DNA from: Rhyzopertha dominica
Taxonomy: Eukaryota; Arthropoda; Insecta; Coleoptera; Bostrichidae
Direction of reading: 5' to 3'
DNA length: 64,000 nt
Assembly: GCA_025024175.1 (NCBI GenBank)
Contig: QCXZ01000001.1
Location: 21,142,001 to 21,206,000, forward strand
Shown here: positions 11,471 through 22,844 of the stretch, in pieces
Numbering within the stretch: the first letter of the stretch is position 1
How the letters are laid out: each line of letters begins with the position of its first letter
The notes under the pieces: model-generated
The model's database searches: none
What the model saw: the letters and a program-made list of their open reading frames with translations, nothing else
Told to the model about the DNA's origin: nothing
Translations under genes and position numbers: made by a program

Positions 11471-13429
11471 AAAGCACCAGTAAAATGTTTCCTAAAAAAT
11501 TAAATAACTATTTCCACTTAAACTATAGAAAAAAAGGCCCAATATTCCGCACTAGACATAGAGTAGATGATTTGAAAATGTTCCACTCGAATCCAAAGAG
11601 GATTTTTTTAACGCATAGTAATGTATACCTATTATGTTTGTTCAGCCCACCATTACTAGGATATGTTGCTTCATCTGAGAAACAAATAATGTTATCGTAA
11701 AATCTGGCATTTATGTTTTGTTTTTCTCGAAAAAAAAATTACAAAAAAACGGATAATCCGTTTCTTTTAAAACTTGAACTAAGTGCACGTGATACGGATA
11801 GAATTGATTGCATTATTTGCATTTAGTTATTCGATGTACTGGAGAAATTGATACCGGTTGTTCTTGAGACTATCATTTGACTGATATGAGAATTTTCAAC
11901 GATCATTTCCAAAGCACAACAAAACTCCATTGTCAAAGGCTGTTGGTGTTCTTTCTTTTGACTTTTTCAATGGTGACCAGTTTATCTTCAAAATTATTTC
12001 AAGTCCATTAAATACTATGTTGGCAAGGGCTCGCCTATTTGGAAAACCTTGCCTGTATACAGGCTGCAACAGAAGTTGCTGACAGCTTAGCCGTCATGGA
12101 TTCCCAATTAATTGTTTAAATGAAACTTTAAATAAAATAACCACGTTGGCTTTGAAAATGTATTATGGGTTGCATTTGCATTATCATTTGTGAGTCATCT
12201 TGTATACATTTATTTACAAAACTATTATATGTGTACTAATATCAGTTCTAATTTTTTACAGGTAAGTTCAAGTTTCTACTACTACAACTACCGTACACTC
12301 GTATTTGGTAAGTTATTAATGAGCATGTTCTTTATGTCTTGTCTAATAGGTCAAATGATAGATGTTATTTATAACTTAACTTCAGAACGACATTTTGCTG
12401 TTTGTAGCTCCGAAACATGGAGTACAAAAATTATCATTTTATGAATTTGAATCTAAAAAGAAATGATAATTAATTAGGTAGCTTTGACAAAAGCTGATTG
12501 TTTTGAATGTGCTTTGTTTCACTAGATTTATCAGATAACTCTAAAAGAGCATCAATGTTAAACCAATTAATTCACAATGAGTGCACCATTCAAAGAAAAA
12601 AGTAAAAATTGGCTGCTACAGCTACGTCGCACAAATGACATCAAAAATTGAATTAGATCAATGGTTTTCAAAAGCTCTCTTCTTAGATGCAAATGGCTTT
12701 TTGCTACTGTCTTGAAATATATGGGCTGTAGAATCATGATATCAGTTATGTAAATATCAGCGAGAAACAATTATCCTGACAATATCATTGATATTTCCTG
12801 TTAACTTATACTTACATCTTTTACAAACAACCAGTGTAAGCGTTTACTGTCAACAACGAGAAAAACGATATTTAGAAGAACAGCAAAAATTTAAAATTTT
12901 TATAAAAATATTATAGTATTACCGTTCATTTCAAAATCTAAAAAATTTTGGGCAATAGAACTTTCAATTAGTTCCGCATTGTTACGGATAATGCCATTAA
13001 ATATGAAAGATTGTAAAAGACCATGGTTATTTCACCATGAAAACTGAGATTATTTTCTTGCCAAACCAATATTTTTTCAATCTGAAGTGTGAAGTGCATT
13101 AAAAATGTTACAGCTTTCACTATTTGAAATTAAGATTAACGTAATGTTTTTGTTAATTATTAGTTGTTAAAAGTTGGTAGCAAAAACAAGGTTTAAAGTA
13201 AATTTTTATGTCAATTATGTATTCCTCAACTCGCTTTTAAAGAATCCAATAGCTTGTTTTGCTCATTACTCCTCAACAACACAAAGAAAACCACACGCCA
13301 GCAGCTGCGATCAATCTGATCCCCGACAACTATCGGGTAACTTTCTCTCATACCATCACACTATACTCGAAACCACTTTTAACCGTAGCACCTCACAGAA
13401 CTACCACTTAAACACATCCCTTCCGATCG
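11471..13429. other. AT-rich DNA, nothing recognised
   Basis: Short frames (for example 12190-12444 plus and 12567-12770 minus) are Ile/Phe/Tyr-rich, lack splice support and resemble no family. I annotate none of them. Confidence 0.4.
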
Positions 13430-13605
13430 CTTTTTGCGTTCGTTGAAACTTTTCGAAAGTTACCGGCGACGCGCACGTGAATATCGCGCTCTAGAGACGC
13501 CCAGTTCGACTGGACGCCGTCGACGTCGCGTTGAAACTGACGCTGCAAGGACGACGGACGCTTCTGCTATCTTCGGCGGCGTCCTAGCTTGGGAAGCGGA
13601 AGATG
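13430..13605 (+). CDS. Candidate 5' UTR and first exon ending at ATG
   Basis: A sharply GC- and CpG-rich segment (about 13430-13605) ends AAGATG|GTGAGTG, with a strong donor GT at 13606. The only short coding interpretation is a first exon whose final three bases are the start codon (13603-13605). A longer in-frame reading of the whole segment gives an Arg/Ala-rich, unconvincing protein (SSTGRRRRRVETDAARTTDA). The composition and donor fit a promoter-proximal first exon of a gene with a long intron, but no TATA box is evident and no downstream exon can be attached. It is not safe to link this to the proteasome gene 27 kb downstream, whose N-terminal exons are not found in between. Confidence 0.3.
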
Positions 13606-16249
13606 GTGAGTGTTTTTACCTGAATTCTGAGGGACAAGGTGCATAATATCTACAGCTTAGTCTCCAATGTGACTTGTTTATATTAGCGTATTATTATTTA
13701 TGCGCAGTTAAAAGCAAATTTGGCGACCTTTTGATCTGCTTAGTCTCTAATTAGGTAATTAGGTACCAATGGGCCCTACAGCAATACTAATGCAGTGTGT
13801 TAACTTGCTCGTTCTTGATTACTATATGGGCCAAATTTGATAATCTCTCTTGTGTTCTTGAGCTTCTTAGACATTTTTTTTATTATTTTCAAGAGAACCT
13901 TATTTCAGTTACTGCTACGGTAATCAGTAAAGTTAAAAACTGGATGCAAGCAGTAACAAATTTCCGATAAACTTGAAGAATTATTAGGTCTGCGAAATCT
14001 TTAATGGTAGCAGTTTTCTTACCTGTGTCGTCATCGGGGGTATTGATTAAATGTCGAGTTTAAACATGAAACGTACTTTGCAACGTATAAATGATCTGCA
14101 TACGTTATTCTTTCATTTTTTGCTACTCCACAAGAGCTTCACTTTTGAGTTCCTTTGACGAGTAACATTCTGTGTCTTTGTTAATTCTTCAGATTTTTCT
14201 TGTGTGAAGAGAAGGCCGTAAACTGACAAAATCTTCATAAACGTTTTCTAATTAAGGTGGAAACCTGACGTAGATCTGTACTGGTATTTTGTAATAACTT
14301 CAAAAATGGATTTAGAAATTAAAAATTGCGGTGAATTATTTTAGTAATATTTTGATTGTCATCATGTTCTTCTTTCTTTTACTGACCTCAAATTTATTTC
14401 GTACAATAATGTCATAATTTTTCCATAGTTTATACTTTAATTGCAAAAAGAGGGTATCATTTCGCGAGAATCATCTAGTAGCAGAGACCCTTTTTATAAT
14501 ATTATGCTGATTTTTTTGAATGCAGACTCTTAACAAAGTCCAGCGTTTTATGTATGCTATTCCAAAAAGAAAAGAATCATCAAAAAAAGTTGCAATGACT
14601 GGAATATTTTCCGTTCAAAAGTAGATTTTGAAAATGGGCGCTATAATGAACGTATCTGCATTCGACGAATGTTGTTTCAGAAGAGACTGTACTCCTGCAC
14701 CTGTTACTACCTAGGTACCATCGTACGCCCGCCCCTGCATTTTTGTAAATCTATACTTTTTGATTCAGTTGTGTCTTATCTGCCGTCTTCCGTAAGCTTA
14801 CGGGTAGTACCGTCAAATATTTCTGTAAATCCCAAANGTGTTTCTCAAACTTAAATCGATACACCTTTCCTCGTGTGTAACTTTATATTATCGATAATCG
14901 ATATAACTATAGAGACACAAATGGAGAAATTCTCCTCCCCGTGCACTTGACAGCTCGGACTGCGGACACTAGAGATCGCTTTACAGAGATACTGTTAGCA
15001 TATGAGCCATGCTACTTATTTACTTCTAATTAGGTATTTTATTACTGGCACAAAAATGTGTACATCGCCGAAAATGGGATGGATAATTGAATAGCAACCA
15101 AAGATCAATAGTGACATAAAAGCTAAATTAGTCATTGCAGAAGTTCCATACATTGCCCAATTATTAATTAATGATGAATAGTGGAATTTCTTGGGAGTTA
15201 TTAAATGATTATAATATAACACTTGCCTAGCTAGCCACCGAAGAAGACCGTTGAAAATAGGATCATAGACGAGTGTTTTACTTTTATCAGAGATGTATTT
15301 AGAAATTGTCAGTTACAATTACTGGAGTTAAAGAAAGTTGACCAATTGTTTATTAAGTATTTATGCTATTCATGTTAAATCTGGCATCGTAATACAGAAC
15401 TAATACCGAACAATCTTTTTACAAAAGGAAAAAGATGTGCTTTTTAAATGCGTAATTTGTAACTTAGAATGCTTAAAATGCAGCCGTGTTTTCGTTGGGT
15501 AGATCCCCCTTAAGCCAAACGAATTTAATTTTAGGAAACTGGGAATACAATAGGTACTTAGCAACTACCAATTTCTGGAACTAAACCTGTTCGTTTCGTG
15601 CTAGTAATTTCCCAATACCTAATTTGTAAGTCAAAAACATTCAAAATAACTTCCCCTTTCCTTCGTATTCATCCTGAAGTGTTGCGATATTTGCAACACC
15701 TAATGTTCCCATTGCGTGTAAGGTTAGCGGGTTTTTAAGATTAATTACTTCACTCGAGTGAGAATTACTTGTTACAGTTGTTGGACCGGACAGCGATATA
15801 AATGAACATGATGTGGAGACGACAGCTATATTTTTTCGAGCGAACTTGAGTGCTCAAAAAAGATTACTCCTGCATTTCGTTTTTGTCATTGCAATGAGGA
15901 AAACAATGTGCGGTAATAGATGTTACCACAGTTAAACCTAGTCGTTAATCATAGAAGTACGGACTTGGTATTTGAATTACTAATGTAGTTATATTAGTAG
16001 TCATTAATGAGTACCGGTTTCCTGTATATAATCGCTTATTTGGAACTCAGTGCGAGTACATTTTAAAAAGTGTACGTCACAAGTTTCCGGTTGGAGTTTG
16101 CTCTTTTCGTGAAATATACTGCTTTAAAGTGTTCAACTGATTTAGGATATAGAATCTTATGCTTGATCATACTGCAATGGTGTATGTGGATATATTTTTT
16201 AAAACAGAAAACGAAAACAAGCAGTTTTACATTTACCACCCTAGTATAC
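13606..16249. other. AT-rich DNA with one dispersed repeat
   Basis: No gene is supported. The only repeat seen is at 15430-15525, the partner of 3960-4055. A GATA/ATCGAT-rich patch (ATTATCGATAATCGATAT) lies near 14887. Confidence 0.4.
15430..15525 (+). repeat. Dispersed repeat, copy 2
   Basis: Same-orientation partner of 3960-4055: TGTGCTTTTT, TTTGTAACTTAGAATGC, TTAAAATGCAGCCG, TTTTCGTTGGGTAGATCCCC. Diverged by point changes and small gaps. Family unknown. Confidence 0.5.
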
Positions 16250-16300
16250 CTCTCTCTCTCTCCCTCCCACCCTCCATCCCTTCCTCCCTCCCACCCTCNC
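16250..16300 (+). repeat. CT-rich polypyrimidine tract
   Basis: An uninterrupted C/T run on the plus strand apart from a few A bases: a (TC)n core followed by CCCTCC-type repeats, with an N at 16299. Simple-sequence repeat; it makes the surrounding 129-residue frame non-credible. Confidence 0.9.
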
Positions 16301-16972
16301 TATAAGATCCCGGCGTTAATTTTAACACTAACCGCCAGAGCTCTGGGAGGAGGTTCAACTCGTAAAACTGCACGTCCTCGTCTTGTCCCAACCACTCGCC
16401 GTATCGTGTCTGTGCTGCTGTATTACTGTAAACAAAAACACCCCGATAAGTTCAGTTGACCGATTCGACAGTGTATGCTAAATGAAAAGTTTTATCAGTG
16501 AGGCCAGTTGTGTTGCACGATCAAGTGGAATTCGCCCGTTGCATGAGCGCAGGGTGTACCTATTATTTTTTTTTAGGTTCTTACTTTCTGCTTCTCGTCT
16601 GCTCTGGTTCACTTTTTTAATTTGCCAAAATGACCAATTACTGTTAGAAACTGGGCAGAATTTAATCGGCATTGATTTCAATACACTCAACAATTGGGTA
16701 TTTGCCATGTATTTATATTTTATTAAATTGCATATAAATAGGTAGCATCTAATCCACAAAACAACTGTGACAGCTTATAAATTCGAAAAAATGGATCGTA
16801 AGGTGTATTTTTAATATTAAAAATGTGAATATTTAAAGTGACCGCCAAAACGCGAACATATTGACCGTGACGTCAGGTGTCTTGTAAATGGCCGCTTGTT
16901 TACATCTGGGGTCAGCGCGTCACGCGTCAGCCTCAGCCCATCAATTTATCGGTTTGTTGTTTGAGTTGAGTT

Positions 16973-17068
16973 ATGACTTCTGAAGGCATGTTCATTGTTA
17001 TGGAATTTGTGTACAGCGACGAGCGGTTCTACGCGGCGGAGATGAGGAACGTAAAAGCAACAGCATAA
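16973..17068 (+). CDS. 31-codon ORF in copy A, opposite the THAP exon
   Basis: ATG at 16973 to TAA at 17066-17068. It begins MTSEGMFIVMEFVYSDE, and copy C encodes the identical first 17 residues at the same length (63156-63251, minus). After that the two copies differ mostly by residue-changing substitutions, which argues against strong purifying selection since they separated. The G/C content here is higher than in the rest of the element. It may be the first exon of a gene captured by the transposon or of a second transposon gene, or simply a chance frame in a conserved element. Confidence 0.3.
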   Translation: MTSEGMFIVMEFVYSDERFYAAEMRNVKATA

Positions 17069-17313
17069 GTGAACTTTTTATCAAATTTACGTAACATTGA
17101 TAATTTGATCACAGTGAGTTATTGGAAACATACTATTTGTAAACATAAAAATGTAAGAATAAAAAATGTGCCCTAAACTTGACATTTATTTTAGAGGTCT
17201 GAATAAATATAAATTGCCATTTATTTTCGGGGCTCTTGCGACTCGTTTCTGGTCTGGCTAACAGTCGAATATATGGGGAACAACGTCGTTCTTTATTATA
17301 ACATTTCCCTCTA

Positions 17314-17511
17314 TCAACTTAAAACGTAAAGATGCTCTTCACAACAGAAAAAAAAACTTTGCGATTTCGGCATATCACGTCTAGGGGCCTTAAACAACTT
17401 TTTCATACGTTGATAGTCTCGAGGAACGGTTACAAAAATTTTGTTAGCTATACTGACTGAAGTATTTTTATAATCATGTACAAAACAACACTTGTTTTGT
17501 TTTCCATACAT
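17314..17511 (-). pseudogene. THAP-domain exon of copy A
   Basis: Starting at ATG 17511 (minus), the frame reads MYGKQNKCCFVH, continues through IFVTVPRDYQRMKKLFKAPR and ends with FFFCCEEHL. This matches the C2CH layout of a THAP zinc-binding domain: an early Cys pair, a basic 'VP-D--R-KKL-KA-RR' helix, and Cys-x2-His (CEEH) near the end. THAP domains bind DNA and occur at the N-terminus of P-type transposases. The domain is short (about 60 residues), is not followed by a transposase core, and the homopolymer at about 17349-17356 differs from copies B and C. It is therefore treated as a dead or non-autonomous remnant. Confidence 0.65.
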
Positions 17512-17845
17512 AATAGATGCTTGTAAAACTACACAAATCACTTTTTGATGCGACCTCTTACACCGTCCTTTCAATAAACACCACACAAAAGTTTTTCCAA
17601 TACAAGAATGATACTACACCATTAAACAGCACGCTTCTCGATAATGTTTACATGACACTTGACGTCACGAGTTAAATAACCTTGGATAGATGCGTTTTGG
17701 CAGTGACTACTAAGATTCGAATTTTAGACCTGAAATTCTCTACCTACAAATATTTTTTTGTCTTTTTTTAATATGGCGTATGATATAAATGCACTTCAAG
17801 ATTCATTTTACGTAATTTTCAAAAAAAAAGTGATAATACCCAATT

Positions 17846-18718
17846 CCTACGTTACAGGGATCAATGCTGCATCAAAAAATATGTTGTGAGAACTTCTTAT
17901 ACTCCATATATTTCTCCTTATAAACTTGGTTTACAGAGCAGCAATATAGTTTGATTACATAAGCCTGTTGTATTTTCAACGAAAACCAGTATTTCAAAAC
18001 AATCTATGTAATTAACTTCCATTGTAAATATGTTATTATTTTCATGCGTTTCCAATAACGTATCCAGGGTTAAACTTAGGTTCGTGCTATTTTGCACTAA
18101 GTTCGTAAAATATATTTACAATTCATATTAGTATTATAAGAAATACAAGAAACACCACACACGTGGCTTAAGCCTTTCCTTCTGAAACTCAGTTACAGTC
18201 TTAAAGACTTAAAGCACTCAGTTCCACAGATGATCTGACGTACACAATAACTTATGTTCTCTAAACAACAAATTGCTACTTCAGCTACGCATCGTTCAAA
18301 TCCACCGATTCATCTATTCGCAAGATTCAATCTTCCCTAATACTCTAAACGTTAATATTTCCCAAACACAATCTTCCCTTTTTCTCATATTCGTCCGCCT
18401 ATCATCTTTAATATACCGCCGGGCTATTCAAATCTCGCAGTTTATTTCGGGATTTAGTTTGTAATCTGCATGCGGTACAGGAAATGGATGAAGCGCAGTA
18501 CGTCTATTCCAATCTGGTGAGATTGATTCGGAAAAATCGGGCACGCAAAATGGAACTACGAAGTATACGCATTGTGTTATGAATGGGATGCACCGACAAC
18601 GGCTTGCATAATCATGTATGCAGATAAGATATTATAAGAAAGCTAAGGGAGCAGGTGACATTATACGAAAGGCATTATGGTTTCTAATGAATATGGTTGC
18701 ACTATAAGCACAGCTTAC
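17846..18718. other. AT-rich DNA, nothing recognised
   Basis: No gene, RNA or clear repeat between the THAP element and the tRNA-bearing palindrome. Confidence 0.45.
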
Positions 18719-18781
18719 AATTAACGTCGATGATATTTTAATGGGTTAAGAGGCATAAGAAGAAATGAAAAAGTATTGTCG

Positions 18782-18852
18782 GCCTTGACCGAGATTTGAA
18801 CTTGGGACCTTTTGAATACTAATCAAACGCTCTACCTCTGAGCTATCAGGGC
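18782..18852 (-). tRNA. tRNA-Thr(AGT)-like sequence, left arm
   Basis: The 71-nt minus-strand sequence folds as a cloverleaf. The acceptor GCCCTGA/TCAAGGC has one C-A mismatch. The D arm GCTC/GAGC follows the TA spacer. The anticodon stem TTTGA/TCAAA has loop TTAGTAT, giving anticodon AGT (Thr). The T arm has loop TTCAAAT. In this copy the T stem reads CCAAG/CTCGG, weakened at one pair. The nucleotides at 37-38 (A, T) are as in the right copy. Because it sits in an inverted repeat with a SINE-like tail, I think it is a tRNA-derived repeat rather than a working gene. Confidence 0.5.
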
Positions 18853-19186
18853 CCTATTCAGAATCGAGGTCAAGATGGCATATATACATCAAAGTTTACA
18901 TGTATCGTTGCTGAACGCCATACGGCGCATTTGCAGCTGAACTGCTTGTCGCAATAATAATTAACTTTCTATGTACATTTAATATACTTGGGTCTATACA
19001 TTTAATATACAAGGGTTGTAATTAGCTGCTGGTCGCCATAATCTGGCCACCGCAGCAAACTACGTTCTGAAGCTCGCAAATAACGAGCGACGAGCAGTTC
19101 AGCTGCAAATGCGCCGGATGGCGTTCAGCAGCGTTACATGTGAACTTTGATGTATATATGCCACCTTGACCTCCATTCTGAATAGG

Positions 19187-19257
19187 GCCCTGATAGCTCA
19201 GTAGTAGAGCATTTGACTAGTATTTAAAAGGTCCCGAGTTCAAATCTCGGTCAAGGC
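19187..19257 (+). tRNA. tRNA-Thr(AGT)-like sequence, right arm
   Basis: A 71-nt cloverleaf. Acceptor GCCCTGA pairs with TCAAGGC with one C-A mismatch at the fourth pair. The D arm is GCTC-AGTAGTA-GAGC. The anticodon stem TTTGA/TTAAA has one G-U pair and loop CTAGTAT, so the anticodon is AGT. The variable loop is AGGTC and the T arm is CCGAG-TTCAAAT-CTCGG, fully paired. A-box-like TAGCTCAGTAGTAGAG and B-box-like GAGTTCAAATCTC promoter elements are present. It is followed by the SINE-like tail, with no oligo-T terminator directly after the acceptor; the first T run (TACTTTTTC) comes about 8 bases later and could terminate Pol III. Confidence 0.55.
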
Positions 19258-19320
19258 TGGCAATACTTTTTCATTCCTTCTTATGCCTCTTAACCCATTA
19301 AAATATCATCGACGTTAATT

Positions 19321-20429
19321 ATAAAAAAAAATTAGGCAATAATTAACTTTCTCTATACATCTTACAATGATATATACAAGAAGATTGTGAAAAACTGCCC
19401 ACGAACGCCAATTACAACGCTCGTGCTCAAAAAGAAAAGAATTTTATTTTCATGTGGTGGCTTCTTCTCTATTCTACGGATTTCTTATCACTACACTACG
19501 TTGCCTTCCCAAAACAAGACGATACGTTCTCTTAGACAGCTCGTGAATATAACATTAGATGTAGGAGAATGTTACTAATTTGGAACTCTTAACCAAAATC
19601 AACGGGACTAAAACAAAAGCAGTTAGCAATCCATAACACAGTTCCGTGCATTTCTGGTTTTGATTTGACTTGCAGACCATATTTCGTGCTTCTGCCCCAG
19701 TCGAGTGATAACAAGAACCCTCGTCTAGGAAAATAACTTATTCCCAAGTTCGATTCGCTCATCAGTAATCGATTTTGATTAACCCTAACAGGAAACTTCC
19801 CAATANGCTAAATCATCGTAATAGAAACGCCCAGGGTCTTTGAGAAAACTGGCAGTATATCGATTAGAGTTTCAGTGGAGGAGTGGAGCAAAAAGTTGCG
19901 GCTAACAACATACAACAGCTTTGCAACAAAAAATAAACAAGCTAATAAAGTTAGACGGTCTAAGATTAAATGGAAGGATATAAGGAATCTCATTCAAATT
20001 GTGGAGACAGACTTCAGATTAAAAAAGGAGTAAACTTGCTATTAATGCATTTGCAATGCAAAGGTCGGAAGTTTATTAATATGACAATGATATTACAAAT
20101 TTTCTTTGCGTTTTTAGTTTGCGATTATACCCCAAAATACAGTTTTGGGCCTGTAATAAATAATTCCTTTAAAATCGCTTACCAGATATTGTCAATGGAA
20201 TTACTTTAGTTACTTGACTGTTGACGTGCTTTAGCGGGATAGATGCAAGTTAAAGACTTTTGAATGATGCTTATCCAGTTAGGTGGATTGGTCGTGAAGG
20301 ACCAGTTGGCGACTGAAGTCTTCAAATATCGCAAGTTGCGATTTCCTTTTATGAGGTTTATCGAAAGCAAAGTGTATTTATCGATATCGAACGCCTAGGA
20401 ATATATACTGACTGACCTCCTTGCAGCAA
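19321..20429. other. AT-rich DNA, nothing recognised
   Basis: Short frames only (19387-19578 plus, 19808-19993 minus, 19970-20209 plus), none protein-like enough to annotate. Confidence 0.4.
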
Positions 20430-21375
20430 AACTACTGTGGCATTGTATTTATTATGTTTCGACGCTAATGCACTTGGTGCATCGGTGCTCGAACAAATCA
20501 ATAGCCTCCTGGAAAAATTTCTGTCCAACCTCTGCAAACCACCTGTCTACAGCTTGCATTAGTTCATCATTACTGCGAAAAATTTTTTCATGTTAGTATT
20601 TTTTTTTAGGTACAGCCTGTAGTCACAGGTGGGGCGAGATCTGGCGAATATGGCGGGTGCTCCATTAATTCACAGCTTGCTTGGTGTATAGCAGCCATGG
20701 CAATATAAGATGTATGGCTGAGAGCATTAGCCTAATGGAACAGCACACCCTTCCTTAACTTTCCTCGGCGTTTCTCTTTAAGAGCGTCTCGCAATTTAGA
20801 AATCAATTGTGCGTAATAGGCCCCTTACTGCTCTGTCGCTGTTTCAAATAGGCGGTCAGGATGATTCCTTTAACATCTCAGAACATAGACAGCAAAACCT
20901 TTCCATCAGGCGGCATTATTTTGAATTTGCATGGAGGAGGAGAACCACTATGTTTATTTACTTTGCGCTTTGGTCTGGGGGTTCATAGTGGTGCACCCAT
21001 GACTCGTCCAAAGGTCACATACGGACTAAGAAAGTTCTCTTTGCATGCTTGGTATCTTTCCAGAAGATGCTTACGAATAAATACCCGATCTTGTACTCAT
21101 CTTTTTATATCTAATTCTTTAGCCAGTATGTGATTTACCAAATGATATGGCTGTGATGCGTACTCGCTGGTCTCGCTTATGACTCTGCCATAAGAAACTG
21201 CAGAATTTGAATTGGCGTCATGCCCTTTTTCTGGAAGTATTTCATAGCGGCTCATTGTTCTACATGATCCATTTTTATGAACAATCACGACACACATTTC
21301 AATTATTATCTCTCTGGACAACAACGCTTTGAGATACAAAGTTGATATTTTGTAGATATGACCTACAAATGTCAC
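20430..21375 (-). pseudogene. Mariner-family transposase pseudogene
   Basis: Reading the minus strand from about 21260 to 20440, fragments follow a mariner (DD34D) transposase in order. There is an N-terminal KYFQKKGMTPIQI, an HILAKELDIKR-like helix, the first catalytic motif as PLDESWVHHYEP, then PPDGKVLLSMF, DVKGIILTAYL, CCSI with APAHTS region eroded, and a C-terminal NFSRRLLICSSTDAPSA stretch near 20470. Multiple stops and frame changes interrupt it, so it is dead. Mariner transposases cut and paste at TA sites. Terminal repeats were not identified with confidence. The plus-strand frame 20861-21133 is a shadow. Confidence 0.8.
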
Positions 21376-22844
21376 TTAACTAACTGCCAAAGACAAAAAA
21401 GTAATCGCTTAGAAATGGGTCAGGGACGGAGCATACGGATTAATCTTCATATATGCATGGTAGAATATTAGCGGCATCTCAAGTGATTAGACGTGAGGTA
21501 CTCTTTTTAAATTCAGCCTTTGCTTAAAAATCAGTGTGGCTTGTGCTTAACTCATGATGGGCGTCCATTTAACAGTTACTTTTTTTAAAATACATAAAAT
21601 GTTGCAAACAATTTAAAAGCAAACTTATATTGCTTCAACCATTTTCAGTTTATTAATGGTGAACCATTTTGCTGGAACTCGAGGCATGTGTCATGTGACT
21701 ACTTATAAATTGAAAATAGTTTAATCAATGAAATCTTGCTTTTAACACGTTGTTTGTAACATTTTATGTATTTTAACATGCACTGATGTGTCCAGTTTGA
21801 GTGCCCGANAGCGCTGTGTGTAGTTAGTGATTTTCAACCATCGAAGCCCTCGAAGAGCCACTTGACTAAGATTATGGTTATGATTATAGTAGAGCGAATC
21901 TATACAGGTTAAGTGATGAAGAATTTACCGAATATTTTAGAATTAAATGCACCATTAAGAGGCCCTGCTTATTCCACTAATCGGTAGAAATTGGGATAAA
22001 TTGTGAAAGGATTGTGTATTTTATTGGGAAGACTGGCTTATATCCTAATAGGTTTATAGATTTAGAACGCATATTTGGACTATGTGCAACTTATATCTAT
22101 GTCTATCATAGTTGTCAAAGTTATAGAAATAATTCATAACAAATCCTTCCTCCTGGACAATTTAGTTACATGAAAATAAGCTGGAAAAGGGGCAGCATTA
22201 CAAAACTGTTGGATTTTTAGTGCAAAATTTTATTTTTGTGAAATATATATAGCAGTGCTTACACAATTTGAAACCAAATATTGCAGTTCTGGTTTTGTTC
22301 CATGCGGTTTGCTATAGGGTCCTTGTCTTAAACGTTCTTTCTCAGTAATTACGGACTAGTTGGACTGAAATGGAAGATAGTACTGAAGTTTTTCCATTTT
22401 TATATCGTACGTAATTAAAAATTATTTGGTCTAGTTCAAAGCCGAGCTTTTTTTGCGAGGTAGATATTCTTAACTAGAATTTGATCGACAGACAGCATCT
22501 GCATTAATTTTCTTATCTAGCGATTGGACCACTTTAAAACACCAACATTATTGCAACAGGAGCGAAAGGAAAACACCATCTAAAGTAATCAAGACTATAC
22601 ACCGCTTTACCAGCTGAGTTTGATTTAAATTATAGGCATGTACTATTTATTTAGTATTATTTTTTAACGCCTGGGTGCAGTGTCACGTCTTTTTTCTTAA
22701 CGGTACTTCTTTTAATTTCTCTAGTTTTTACAGAAGCAAGCATTTAATTTTTAATTTTCCCGCTCAATGGATCGCGTCACTATCTGTACGATGCGTTTTC
22801 CGTACTAAATTATGTGTTCTGACAGTTCTTAGGAAGTATCAGAT
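21376..22844. other. AT-rich DNA, nothing recognised
   Basis: No supported gene or repeat. One N at 21810. Confidence 0.4.

Larger units (their letters stand above)
16692..17845 (-). mobile_element. AATT-bounded THAP transposon, copy A
   Basis: A 1154-bp element bounded by AATTGGGTATT at 16692 and its reverse complement AATACCCAATT at 17835-17845. Copy C (62304-63583) is the same element in the opposite orientation, collinear throughout; copy B (61399-61881) is a fragment. Subterminal regions share ACCGCCAAAACGC and the palindrome TGACGTCA near each end. Inside are a THAP-domain exon on the minus strand (17511-17314) and a 31-codon ORF on the plus strand (16973-17068). The rest is non-coding, so this is a non-autonomous derivative. 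THAP domains are typical of P and Kolobok superfamily transposases. AATT is present at every one of five observed termini, so it is either part of the inverted repeat or a fixed 4-bp target. Confidence 0.8.
18719..19320. repeat. 600-bp foldback with tRNA-like sequence in each arm
   Basis: The left arm 18719-18952 is repeated in reverse complement at 19087-19320 with only scattered mismatches, around a loop of about 134 bases. The outer end AATTAACGTCGATGATATTT is identical in both arms. Each arm contains, from inside out, an inner segment (GCGAC(A/G)AGCAGTTCAGCTGC onwards), a tRNA-like sequence pointing outward, and a tail GGCAATACTTTTTCATT to TTAACCCATT. The tail recurs 5'-truncated with half a tRNA at 31040-31125, which suggests a tRNA-derived SINE duplicated head to head. 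The loop sequence CAATAATAATTAACTTTCTATG is echoed just outside the right arm at about 19338. Confidence 0.85.

Noticed and set aside
13434..13646. First exon of the Rpn2 gene
   Set aside because: About 600 codons of Rpn2 would still have to lie between 13.6 and 40.2 kb and no such exon was recognised.
16070..16459. 129-residue open frame on the plus strand
   Set aside because: It runs through a CT-rich simple repeat (translated as Ser/Leu/Pro) and an N; neither half resembles a protein.
18782..19257. Two functional tRNA-Thr genes
   Set aside because: Each has an acceptor-stem mismatch, both lie in a palindrome with a mobile SINE-like tail, and a truncated relative exists; a tRNA-derived repeat is the better reading.
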